Source of the DNA: JABWBR01 sp036741235
GTDB taxonomy: Bacteria > Bacteroidota > Bacteroidia > Chitinophagales > Saprospiraceae
DNA length: 9,168 nucleotides
Assembly (NCBI GenBank): GCA_036741235.1
Contig: DAINSQ010000189.1
Location: forward strand, 1 to 9,168
Direction of reading: 5' to 3'
Shown: positions 1 through 8,100 of the stretch, piece by piece
Layout: the number at the start of each line of letters is the position of its first letter
Numbering within the stretch: the stretch's first letter is position 1
The notes under the pieces: generated by a model
Told to the model about the DNA's origin: nothing
Database searches by the model: none
Seen by the model: only the letters and a program-made list of their open reading frames with translations
Made by a program: the position numbers and the translations under genes

Positions 1-10
1 ACATTGGTTC

Positions 11-34
11 GCACCGTCGCACCGTCGCACCGTC
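11..34. repeat. Octamer tandem repeat GCACCGTC x3
   Basis: Three perfect head-to-tail copies of GCACCGTC occupy 11-18, 19-26 and 27-34. They lie 11 bp past the SusC stop codon, in the 45-bp stretch at the left window edge. A CAT at 2-4, an ATG on the minus strand, could be the start of the next gene of the operon, but only one coding base follows it in the window, so this cannot be tested here. Confidence 0.9.
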
Positions 35-45
35 CAAAAGTCGCC

Positions 46-3000
46 TCAAATCCCCACCTGCACACCCAGCACAAACGCCCGGGTCGGATAATGCACGCCG
101 CGGGTTTCGAAGCCGGGAAAAACGGGTTGTCCCTGTGTCGGCACATAATCGCCTTCCAGGTTATTTTTCAGGCGCACCTCGGGGTCTATGCCGGTGTATT
201 TGGTCAGGGTAAGCAATTGATTTCCGGCGAAATAAACGCGCAAGGGCAAGGTACTGGTTTTGGGCCATTCATAGCTCAAAACCAGGTTGTCGAGTTGCCA
301 GAAAGAGGCATTTTCAACAAAAAAGCTGGAAAAGGTATTGTCTTCAAGCAACTGCGAGGCTGGGCGCTGGACGGCGTCTTCATGGAGATTCATGCTATTC
401 CCCAGCCGGGCGGGAACGCCGTTTTCGAGGCGGTGTACATTCACCAGGCTATGGCCGGTGACGCCCCGGAAAAACACCTGGAGCCCCCAGCGTTTCCATT
501 GCAGGTTGGAGCCGATGCCGATTGTGGTTTTGGGCAGGCCGGTACCGGCGCTGCCGTAATCTTCTATGCAACCGCAAAATCCGCCATCGCCGTTGATATC
601 TTTGAAGCTCCACAATCCGTTATTGATTCTGTCAAAAATGGGAGCTTTGATGTTGCCGACCGGCTGTCCTTCTTCCATGTAATAAACGTTGGAATTAAAA
701 CTGCCGAACAAGAGCCCGTTGTTGACCACCTGTTCGACGCCGTCAAAGTCGCCTAACTCGGTATAAACCGCCCGGTTGGCGCCCAAGTTACCCCACAAGC
801 TCCATTGCAGGTTTTGTTTTTTAATAATATTGGCCTGAATAGTCATTTCGAGCCCGCGATTGCGAATAGCATACGCGTTGGGATATTGGAAATTAAAATA
901 AAAGCTGGTCAGATCTCTGGTGGGATAAATGAGGTCTTCAGCGTGATTGGTATAATAATCGAGCGAAAGGGCCAATCTCCCCCCGGCAATGGCAGCGTCA
1001 AGTCCGAAGTTGGTTTCGCGGCGGCTTTCCCATTGCAGATCAGGATTGCCTGACAAAAAGGGGCCGTAGCTATTTACAAAGCGCCCATTGTAGTAAAAAG
1101 GCGTGATGGGCCGGAATACCTGGGCGGATGTTATGCCTTCGGCGGGCAAGGCGCCGGCAAGACCGACGCCGGTCCGCAAGCGCAAGTATTCCAGGGATTT
1201 GAGTTGCAGGAAGTGGTTGAGTTCAACAGACAGGTTGGCGCCGTAAAAGCTGCCCCATTTGTTGTTGGGCCCAAAGCGGGTGGAGCCTTCGCGGCGGTAG
1301 GTAAAGCCGGCATAAACGGCCCTTTTCCAGTTGTAGCCCAGCCTGCCGAAGAAGGCGACCAGAGCCGACTCGCGGCGAAAATCGCTGATATTGAAGGGAA
1401 GATCGTCGGGTCTGACCCCCCAATTATTGCCGAGGCTAAAGTAATTGGACTGGTTATCCCAGAGGTAATCAAAGCCTTCCAGGTTCAGGCCCCGGTCGGC
1501 CCAGTGCTGATAGGCGTAACCGGCCATAGCGGAAAAGCCGTGGTCGTTGAGTTGCGCTTCGTATTGCAGGGTAGTTTCAGCCAGTTGGTTGGCAGTTTCG
1601 TTGTTAATGCGGGTACTGCGCCCATTGGTAGCCACACCTGAAAAATAGCTTTTCGGAGAGACAATCGTTTGCTCAAAGTCATTGGTTTGCTGTAGTCCCA
1701 GCCTGCCCGACCAGGTCAGACCGGGCGCGATGTTCAGTGTTGCCATTGCATTCACAGTGCCCACTTGCTGTTTGCCTTCCCGGCTAATCTGTTCGAGCAG
1801 GGCGACGGGGTTGTAGGAGGCAAAAAAGGGCAACTGGAAGTATCCGCCGTATTCGGGCCGGGCGGGGTCGAAGATCGGAGCGGTGGGGTTAAAAGAAGCG
1901 GCGTAGCGCATCATATCGCCTAAAATATCGCTATAGGGCCGCTGGGTGTAGCCCAATTGCGCGCTGAGCTGCAGGCGGTTGTCCCAGGCGCTGTGGTTGA
2001 GGTGCATCCAGCCGTTCCATTGCTCGAAATGGTTGTTGGGCGTGATGCCCTCTGTTCGGCGGTAATTAAGAGAAAGGCGGTAGCCCGACTGGCCGTTGCT
2101 TTGCGAAAATGCCAGTTGGTGGGCATGGCTGAACGGTGAGCGGGTGATCTCCCTGGGCCAGTCGTTAGCGCTGTCAAAATCATAATCGACGCCCAGCACA
2201 AATTGGGGAAAATCCTGCAAGGCCTGCCGGTATTCGCCTGCGCTCAATATCCGGGGGTAACGGGTGATTTGTTCTGCGGCTACATAACCGCTGTAACTCA
2301 CTTGACTGCCGCCATTGCCGCCAGTTTTGGTTTTTATCATAATAACCCCATTGGCAGCGCGAGCGCCGTAAATAGCGGCAAGCGAAGCATCCCGAAGCAC
2401 ATCAACAGATGCAATATCCTGAGGATCAACAGACTGCAAGGAAGCGCCGGGAAAGCCGTCAATTACTACCAGCGGCTGATTATCGCCTATCATAGTATGA
2501 ACGCCGCGTTGGGCGGCGTCAAAAGCGCCGAGCGGGTTGCTGCCCGGGCGCGACAGCGTAAGCCCGGCAACTCGCCCCCTGATCAATTGATAGGGATGGT
2601 AGATATGCCCCTGGTTGAAGTCGCCGGCGTCAAGATGGGTTACAGCCCCTCCCAATGCCGATTGCTGTTGCCGGCCGTAACCTGCTTGAATATCGGGGTT
2701 GTTGGAGCGGTCGGGTTGGTATAAAATAATGTCGGGAGTAGTGTTGTTTCCTACTACAAATTCAAAATCGGTATAGCCCAGATAAACTTGCAGGGTATCC
2801 CCGCTTTGAGCTTCCAGCGCAAATTTGCCCAATCTGTCGCTGACAGCGACGCGATTGGTTCCTTTGACCTGGATGGATACACCTGACAGTGGTTTATCTT
2901 CGGTATCTTTTATAGTACCGTTGATTTGTTGGGAAAAAACGGAAGCGGGCGTCACCAGGCAACCGATAAACAGAGAGAAGAGTAGTGCGCGTAAAGTCAT
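46..3000 (-). CDS. SusC/RagA-family TonB-dependent outer-membrane receptor
   Basis: Outer-membrane beta-barrel transporter that takes up a large nutrient using energy from TonB; in this family the substrate is usually a glycan or peptide fragment captured with a SusD lipoprotein. The 984-residue product starts with a signal peptide (about residues 1-24, MTLRALLFSLFIGCLV then an SQ cleavage region). A carboxypeptidase-regulatory-like beta-sandwich follows (about 25-95, NGTIKDTEDKPLSGVSI). The plug domain (about 110-226) carries the SusC hallmarks PLVVIDGFPG and DVLRDASLAAIYGARAANG. The rest is barrel, ending in a beta strand with terminal GVQVGI. Length is normal for SusC. The frame stays open upstream to 3063, but the ATG at 2998-3000 is chosen because the signal peptide begins there and the longer form would overlap the upstream gene. 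It lies 16 bp after that gene, so the two are probably co-transcribed. No SusD is visible; one could lie beyond position 1. Family is certain, substrate unknown. Confidence 0.95.
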   Translation of the reverse strand: MTLRALLFSLFIGCLVTPASVFSQQINGTIKDTEDKPLSGVSIQVKGTNRVAVSDRLGKFALEAQSGDTLQVYLGYTDFEFVVGNNTTPDIILYQPDRSNNPDIQAGYGRQQQSALGGAVTHLDAGDFNQGHIYHPYQLIRGRVAGLTLSRPGSNPLGAFDAAQRGVHTMIGDNQPLVVIDGFPGASLQSVDPQDIASVDVLRDASLAAIYGARAANGVIMIKTKTGGNGGSQVSYSGYVAAEQITRYPRILSAGEYRQALQDFPQFVLGVDYDFDSANDWPREITRSPFSHAHQLAFSQSNGQSGYRLSLNYRRTEGITPNNHFEQWNGWMHLNHSAWDNRLQLSAQLGYTQRPYSDILGDMMRYAASFNPTAPIFDPARPEYGGYFQLPFFASYNPVALLEQISREGKQQVGTVNAMATLNIAPGLTWSGRLGLQQTNDFEQTIVSPKSYFSGVATNGRSTRINNETANQLAETTLQYEAQLNDHGFSAMAGYAYQHWADRGLNLEGFDYLWDNQSNYFSLGNNWGVRPDDLPFNISDFRRESALVAFFGRLGYNWKRAVYAGFTYRREGSTRFGPNNKWGSFYGANLSVELNHFLQLKSLEYLRLRTGVGLAGALPAEGITSAQVFRPITPFYYNGRFVNSYGPFLSGNPDLQWESRRETNFGLDAAIAGGRLALSLDYYTNHAEDLIYPTRDLTSFYFNFQYPNAYAIRNRGLEMTIQANIIKKQNLQWSLWGNLGANRAVYTELGDFDGVEQVVNNGLLFGSFNSNVYYMEEGQPVGNIKAPIFDRINNGLWSFKDINGDGGFCGCIEDYGSAGTGLPKTTIGIGSNLQWKRWGLQVFFRGVTGHSLVNVHRLENGVPARLGNSMNLHEDAVQRPASQLLEDNTFSSFFVENASFWQLDNLVLSYEWPKTSTLPLRVYFAGNQLLTLTKYTGIDPEVRLKNNLEGDYVPTQGQPVFPGFETRGVHYPTRAFVLGVQVGI

Positions 3001-3016
3001 AAACCAGGATTTTAGG

Positions 3017-4963
3017 TTATCTGAATAAATGGAATTCGCCAGACAGGATTTCCTGACTATCATCCCATAAGGTTATTATTGCGGTATAAATATACACACC
3101 TGCCAATACCGGTTTCCCGCGAAAGTTGCCATCCCAACCCAACGCTTGGTCGTTTATCGTTCCATTTTTCAATTCAAAAACCTGATTGCCCCAACGGTCA
3201 AAAATCCGTAAACTGTTGATGGCAATCGCACCTTTGCCCTGAAGGTAAAAAATATCATTGATACCGTCGTTATTGGGGCTGAAGGCGTTGGGAATGTACA
3301 ACCGCCTGGTGGGCAAGACTTCTACAAACAAGCTGTCGAAGGCCGTGCATCCGTTATCATCGTTGATCGACACGGTATAAACGGTATTGACCAGCGGCGC
3401 AACCCGCGGCGACACACAATCGCGACAACTCATGGCACTATCGCCTGTAACGCTCCAGGTATACAAAACGCTGTCGCCGGCATTAGAGGAAGCAAACAAT
3501 ATCAATTCGTCGCCGGCTTGAATCAACTTGTCTTCGCCAAGTTCAACCCATAGCGGCGCCGTAACCGGTTCAATAAACACCGTATCGATATATACGCCGC
3601 AAGCGGTTGTAGCTTCCAGGATGTATACGCCGGCCGTATCTACGGAAATACCGGCGGTAGTTTGCCCATTACTCCAGGCGTAACTGTCCGCGGTAGGATT
3701 GGCGAAAATCTGGCGTGCGGCTCCATCGCACAAAAAAAGCAAACTATCGGCTATTAAGTCCTGCGCTTCAATAATGGTAAGCGGCGTGGGCTGCCTGTCG
3801 CCCGGCTGGGCCGGATCGTCGGATATTAACAATGAGCCCAGGGCAAAAGGAAACGGCCCCAAATATGCGTTTGACGCGTATACGCCCGGCTGATCGCCGA
3901 CCCTTACGACCACCTCAATGACGTTCAGGTCCAATAAGGTCTGCACTTTTCTGATGTGAAGAATATGACTGCCCGGTCCGCTTTCCACTATGCTTAAACT
4001 CGACAAACCGCTAACGGAAAGGATTTCAAAATCGGGCGGCAAGGTGTCTTTTAATTCGACCTGACTGTATGGAATTCCCGCTGTATGATAGATTTCATAG
4101 CGATAAATCACTTCCGTACACGGCAGGGTGGCATTGGGCAATACAATTTTATTGAAAGAAATGCGATACGGGCAACTACAGCCGTCGGTAAATCGCCCGG
4201 TTACCCACGATCCGACCGGCGTAACCTGGCCGTTAGAAATATTGATGCGGTATAATTGATTTTCAGGGCCGCCGGTACTGCCGTAACCGTACAACTGGCC
4301 GTCTTCATTGAAAAACAAAGACCCCATGTTTAACTGGGAATTCCCCCCCAAAAGCGAACTCGTTACGTTTCCGCCGGTGCTTACATCTACGAGTCGGCGC
4401 GTGGCATTGTCAAAACCTACCAATATTCCGAAAACAGGACTGAAGGCGATATCGCCGATGCTGGAGGCCCAATCACACACAATCGACACGTAACCAGCGT
4501 TATAGGACGGCCCCTGCAGGCCGATAGAGTACATCACCCGGTCTACTTTGGTGTCTCTTGTTCTGCCGATTACAAAAATATTTTGTCCGTTGGGAGCTAT
4601 CTCTCCGGCGTAATATTCGTATTCGAGGTTGAGGCCGTTGGGCACGCCCAGGTCCGTTACGCCTCCCGAGCTGTTGATGCGGTACAAATTGCCGTTAAGC
4701 GGATCAAGTCCATATATATGCCCATCCATTACGCTGTAACCAATAGCGTTAACGACCACATTGAGCTCCATCGCCACAGGGTCAAATAAAGGCTGTCCAT
4801 TGCCCGGGTTGAACGCCCAACGCTGTAGTTGCGTAGTTTGCCCCACCGCCGGGGTTAAAGCTATATAGTGGTTGCGATCACAGGGAAAAGGCTGCCCCCG
4901 CAGTTGACAGATGGCGACAACGGCTACCAAATATACTTGCATGATTGCTTTCCATGGCATCAT
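3017..4963 (-). CDS. Secreted multidomain protein with gliding-motility-associated (CHU_C) type B T9SS sorting domain
   Basis: A 648-residue exported protein, probably delivered to the cell surface or medium by the type IX secretion system. Residues 1-24 form a signal peptide. Residues about 30-275 contain repeated strands such as GHIYGLDPLNGNLYRI and GQLYGYGSTGGPENQLYRI and resemble a DUF6923-like beta-propeller. Residues about 282-390 look like a DUF11-type adhesin beta-sandwich (VELKDTLPPDFEIL). Residues about 405-465 and 470-550 look like PKD/Ig-like repeats (SYAWSNGQT; YTWSVTGDS). Residues 555-648 are the CHU_C sorting domain, with NAFSPNNDGINDIF, RIFDRWGNQVFE and GWDGNFRGK in the expected order. 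M1 or M2 is favoured as start because the later M8 would remove the only basic residue (K5) from the signal peptide. No catalytic domain is visible, so an adhesive or binding role is inferred. The C-terminal domain call is very secure, the propeller and Ig assignments less so. Confidence 0.93.
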   Translation of the reverse strand: MMPWKAIMQVYLVAVVAICQLRGQPFPCDRNHYIALTPAVGQTTQLQRWAFNPGNGQPLFDPVAMELNVVVNAIGYSVMDGHIYGLDPLNGNLYRINSSGGVTDLGVPNGLNLEYEYYAGEIAPNGQNIFVIGRTRDTKVDRVMYSIGLQGPSYNAGYVSIVCDWASSIGDIAFSPVFGILVGFDNATRRLVDVSTGGNVTSSLLGGNSQLNMGSLFFNEDGQLYGYGSTGGPENQLYRINISNGQVTPVGSWVTGRFTDGCSCPYRISFNKIVLPNATLPCTEVIYRYEIYHTAGIPYSQVELKDTLPPDFEILSVSGLSSLSIVESGPGSHILHIRKVQTLLDLNVIEVVVRVGDQPGVYASNAYLGPFPFALGSLLISDDPAQPGDRQPTPLTIIEAQDLIADSLLFLCDGAARQIFANPTADSYAWSNGQTTAGISVDTAGVYILEATTACGVYIDTVFIEPVTAPLWVELGEDKLIQAGDELILFASSNAGDSVLYTWSVTGDSAMSCRDCVSPRVAPLVNTVYTVSINDDNGCTAFDSLFVEVLPTRRLYIPNAFSPNNDGINDIFYLQGKGAIAINSLRIFDRWGNQVFELKNGTINDQALGWDGNFRGKPVLAGVYIYTAIITLWDDSQEILSGEFHLFR

Positions 4964-4984
4964 TCTCTGTTCTCTGTTCTCTGT
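4964..4984. repeat. Heptamer tandem repeat TCTCTGT x3 abutting a start codon
   Basis: Three perfect copies of TCTCTGT (4964-4970, 4971-4977, 4978-4984) directly touch the proposed start codon of the secreted CHU_C protein (ATG at 4961-4963, minus strand). On the transcribed strand the leader reads ACAGAGA three times and then ATG. The array therefore occupies the position where a ribosome binding site would be expected, and the purine-rich AGAGA core could serve weakly as one. Slippage would change leader length but not the reading frame. Confidence 0.9.
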
Positions 4985-4986
4985 TT

Positions 4987-5010
4987 GTTTATAGGTTTAT
5001 GGGTTTATTG
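4987..5010. repeat. Octamer tandem repeat GTTTATNG x3 (left arm of palindromic element)
   Basis: Three consecutive octamers share GTTTAT and differ in the seventh base: GTTTATAG, GTTTATGG and GTTTATTG. A fourth GTTTAT lies slightly out of register at 5014-5019. The array is the inverted counterpart of the TATAAACT array at 5102-5125. Positions 4987-5008 can pair with 5103-5124 over 22 positions, 19 of them Watson-Crick and 3 G-T. Confidence 0.85.
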
Positions 5011-5029
5011 TATGTTTATTCATAAACCT
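4993..5029. repeat. 9-bp perfect inverted repeat
   Basis: AGGTTTATG (4993-5001) and CATAAACCT (5021-5029) are perfect reverse complements separated by 19 bases. This local hairpin would compete with pairing of the left octamer array to the distant right array. There is no T-run on either side that would make it an intrinsic terminator. Confidence 0.75.
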
Positions 5030-5080
5030 CCCGACTTCCCTTCGGTCAGTACGGGACTCCCCCGACTTTTAGTCGGGACT
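5030..5080. repeat. Two tandem hairpins sharing CCCGACT and CGGGACT
   Basis: Hairpin one spans 5030-5055: CCCG pairs with CGGG and ACT with AGT around a single bulged A at 5051. Hairpin two is a perfect 7-bp stem, CCCGACT (5061-5067), TTT loop, AGTCGGG (5071-5077). Both copies begin with CCCGACT and end with CGGGACT (5052-5058 and 5074-5080), so they look like diverged tandem copies of one extragenic palindrome. They sit in the only long spacer between the two gene pairs. A termination role for the upstream unit is possible, but neither strand has a following U-tract. Confidence 0.7.
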
Positions 5081-5101
5081 CACTTCGTTCGCTCTCAGTC
5101 G

Positions 5102-5125
5102 TATAAACTTATAAACTTATAAACG
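5102..5125. repeat. Octamer tandem repeat TATAAACT x3 (right arm of palindromic element)
   Basis: TATAAACT occurs at 5102-5109 and 5110-5117, followed by TATAAACG at 5118-5125. It is the reverse-complement relative of the GTTTATNG array at 4987-5010 and abuts the AACCTAC heptamer array with no spacer. Confidence 0.85.
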
Positions 5126-5174
5126 AACCTACAACCTACAACCTACAACTTACAACCTACAACCTACAACCTAC
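5126..5174. repeat. Heptamer tandem repeat AACCTAC x7, overlapping a stop codon
   Basis: Seven contiguous heptamers. Six are AACCTAC, and the fourth (5147-5153) is AACTTAC; a partial AACC follows at 5175-5178. The last unit (5168-5174) contains the minus-strand TAG stop codon of the VCBS lipoprotein gene. The reverse complement, GTAGGTT, is the unit of the array at 9120-9168. Confidence 0.95.
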
Positions 5175-8100
5175 AACCCCGCCCCTTTCACAAACACCGC
5201 CGGTCTGTCATCATTTCTTGTCACCAGTATCAGGCGAGTGGTCGGTCCTGTTTTGATTTCCGCGATATCCCTGATTTGCCCGAATACTTTGAAACCGCTT
5301 TTGGCAGCGGGGACGGTGCTGAAGCCGGCCTTGCCGTCGCCTTTTAGCAAAACGCCGAAGCCGGCGTCATAGCGGCCTGCCTCGGGTTTGGCGTTGTAAA
5401 AATTGCCGCCCATCAGTATATCCGGGATGCCGTCATTGTCCATATCATCGATCAAAAGGCCGTACATGGGGGCCATTTGGGCTTCAATGGGCAAAACGTT
5501 CATGCTAAAGGCGCCTTTACCGTCATTGATAAAAACGGTGCTTCTTAACTCATTGACTTCGGGTTTCAAGGCGCCTTTGAGTTGCTCCGGCGTAAAAATA
5601 TCGGTAATGGTCTGATCCTTGTAACTTTCGAATTTGAGGTATTTCTTCTTCAATCCGGGCATCTGGCTGACCAGGTCGTGGCGCAATACCATGGGGTATG
5701 ATTTGTCGCCGTTGTACATACAGATGATCTGTTCTGCAGTACCGTTTTGGTCGAAATCGTTGACGTACATGACCACCGGTTTTTGCTTTGAAGCGCGGAA
5801 TCGCGAGTTGAGGCCGTGGTTACCGGCTACGATATCCAGATCGCCGTCGTTGTCCAGGTCGGCAGCTTTAATGCAATTCCACCAGCCGCTGGCGGCATCC
5901 AGCCCGGTATTGGATGCGGGCGAGTAGCGCCCTTTCTCGTTGACCAGGAGGCGCAGGGGCATCCACTCTCCCGAAAGCAGGATATCGGGGTCTTTATCGC
6001 CGTCGAAATCCGACCAAAGCGCATCGGTGATCATACCGGCTTCGCGCAGTGCGGGGGCGACATTGGCGGTGACGTCGATGAAGTTGCCTTTGCCGTCGTT
6101 TTGCATCAGGTACGCATTGGCGGGCACGCCGTACAGGAATGGGCGCAGGCGAACGCCCACGAGGAGGTCCAGGTCGCCGTCGTTGTCGTAGTCGGCAGCC
6201 TGTACACACGAAGAGGCCTCGAACCCTGTAGGCAGGTATTGCGGAGAACGCGTAAAATTGCCTCGACCGTCGTTGAAATACAAACGATCGAGCAAGCCCG
6301 AGGAGCCGGCAGAAAACTCGTTGCCGCCGCTGCACACGAAGAGGTCCAGGTCGCGGTCGCCGTCGGCGTCAAAAAACAGGGCGTCGGTGTCTTCCGAAAG
6401 TTTATCTTTTTCAAAAACGGCTTCATTAGTCGACTTGAATTTACCGCCGGGCAATTGCAGGTATAATTTGCCGGCCTGGTCTTTGGCGCCGCCGATGAAG
6501 AAATCGTCGAGCCCGTCGCCGTTGATGTCGCCGGTGGCAATTTTTGGGCCGTCAGTAGAGAGCATATGGTAAATAAGCCGGTCGCGGTCGAAGTCGACAA
6601 ACAGGTTTTCCTGGTGGCGGAAGTCAATACCGGCGTTGTTTGCAAGAGGCGTTAGCAGCGACGTTGCGGCTTTTTCAATTGCTTTACCAGTTGCTTGCTT
6701 TGCATCGGCGTGTTTTAAGCGAAGGGTTTGATTGGTTTTCGGGCCGGCTATTACCGTTTTTTTGCCGTCGTACCACTCCACCACAAGCGAGTCAAGCTGG
6801 GCTACGTCGCCCAATCCGAAATTTGGACGCGGGTCTACCGACGATTGGAAGCCTCGCATGGGCATTTGTTCGAGATACCAGCTTTTATCCTGATAATACG
6901 CTGTCAGCTTAGAGCCCACCGCCCAACGATTGCCCTGTTCGCCTTCAAGTTCAACTTTGAGAAAGCGATTTTCAGGCATCAGAACATTGGTTTCGTTGCG
7001 GTAGACAAAAAGGGGCATATTGACATTGTTGACCACCAGGTCGAGGTCGCCGTCGTTGTCGAGGTCGCCGTAGGCGGAACCATTGGAAAAGCCGGGCTGG
7101 TCGAGCCCCCAGGCTTTTGATTTGTTGACAAATTGCAGCCCGCCCTGATTGTGGAAAGCGTAATTCGGAACCGGGTTGGAGGGAATGGCTGCGATGAGTT
7201 TTTTGTAATCGACTCCTTTTTTGGTGATAATCGTGCGCTTGGTTTCTTCGTCGGCAATAAACATGAGGTAGTCCTGGTTGGTCAAATCCTGGTAAATGCC
7301 GTTGGCCACAAAAATATCCTTGAGGCCGTCATTGTCCATATCGAAGATCAGGGCGCCCCAACTCCAGTCGGTAGCTTCTACGCCGGCCAGTCTGCCGATT
7401 TCGCTGAAGGTATTATCGCCGTTGTTGAGTTGTAGCATATTGCGGGTAAACTGGTGGTAATACCCGCTTTGCAACGACAATTGATAGCGGTTCCAACTGT
7501 CGAAAGTAGTGGCGGTTTTCAGCCTTTCGTTGGGTTCGGGCAACATTTCAGTGACGAAAATATCCGGCTGGCCGTCGTTGTTGATGTCGGCCATATCGGC
7601 GCCCATGGAGGCGGCGCTGATGGAGCCCATCTGTTGTTCGAGTTGCTCGGAGAAGGCGCCGTCGCCGTTGTTGATATACAGGTAATCGCGTTCGAAGAAG
7701 TCGTTGGAGACGTAGATATCGAGCCAGCCATCGCGATTGACATCCCCAACCGTAACGCCCAGGCCGAAGCCGATTATGCTGCCGTAGATGCCCGCCTGCT
7801 CACTTACATCGGTGAAGCGTCCGCTATCGTTGCGAAACAATTTATCGCCGCCCTCGGGGTCGCGTTTTTCCCGCTCGTTTTTGCGCAGGTCGAAGCTGCC
7901 AATGGCGCGATAGGAGTTATTGAGCAGGTACATATCGAGGTCGCCGTCTTTGTCGTAGTCGAAAAAAACAGCGTGGGTGGAAAACCCCTGGTCTGCCAAT
8001 CCATACGCTTCAGCTTTTTCGGTAAAAGTAAGGTCGCCGTTATTGATGAATAATTCGTTTTTTTTGTTGTCGCCTTTTACATCGCCCGAATTGCACACAT

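Noticed and set aside
4..756. Long plus-strand open frame opposite SusC
   Set aside because: It lies entirely antisense to well-supported SusC coding sequence, begins at a TTG and has no recognisable domain.
3001..3063. An upstream in-frame start extending SusC by 21 residues
   Set aside because: The extension overlaps the upstream gene's C-terminus and would bury the clear signal peptide that begins at the ATG ending at 3000.
5061..5077. Perfect hairpin as a rho-independent terminator
   Set aside because: Stem and loop fit, but no T-run follows on either strand, so only a hairpin repeat is annotated.
5126..5174. CRISPR array
   Set aside because: The 7-bp units are contiguous with no spacers, and no cas gene is present.
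5816..6466. Plus-strand frame rich in Val-Ala-Val-Val repeats opposite the VCBS gene, with similar ones at 7454-8053
   Set aside because: The repeats are the antisense reading of the DxDGD calcium-loop codons, so they are shadows of the real gene.
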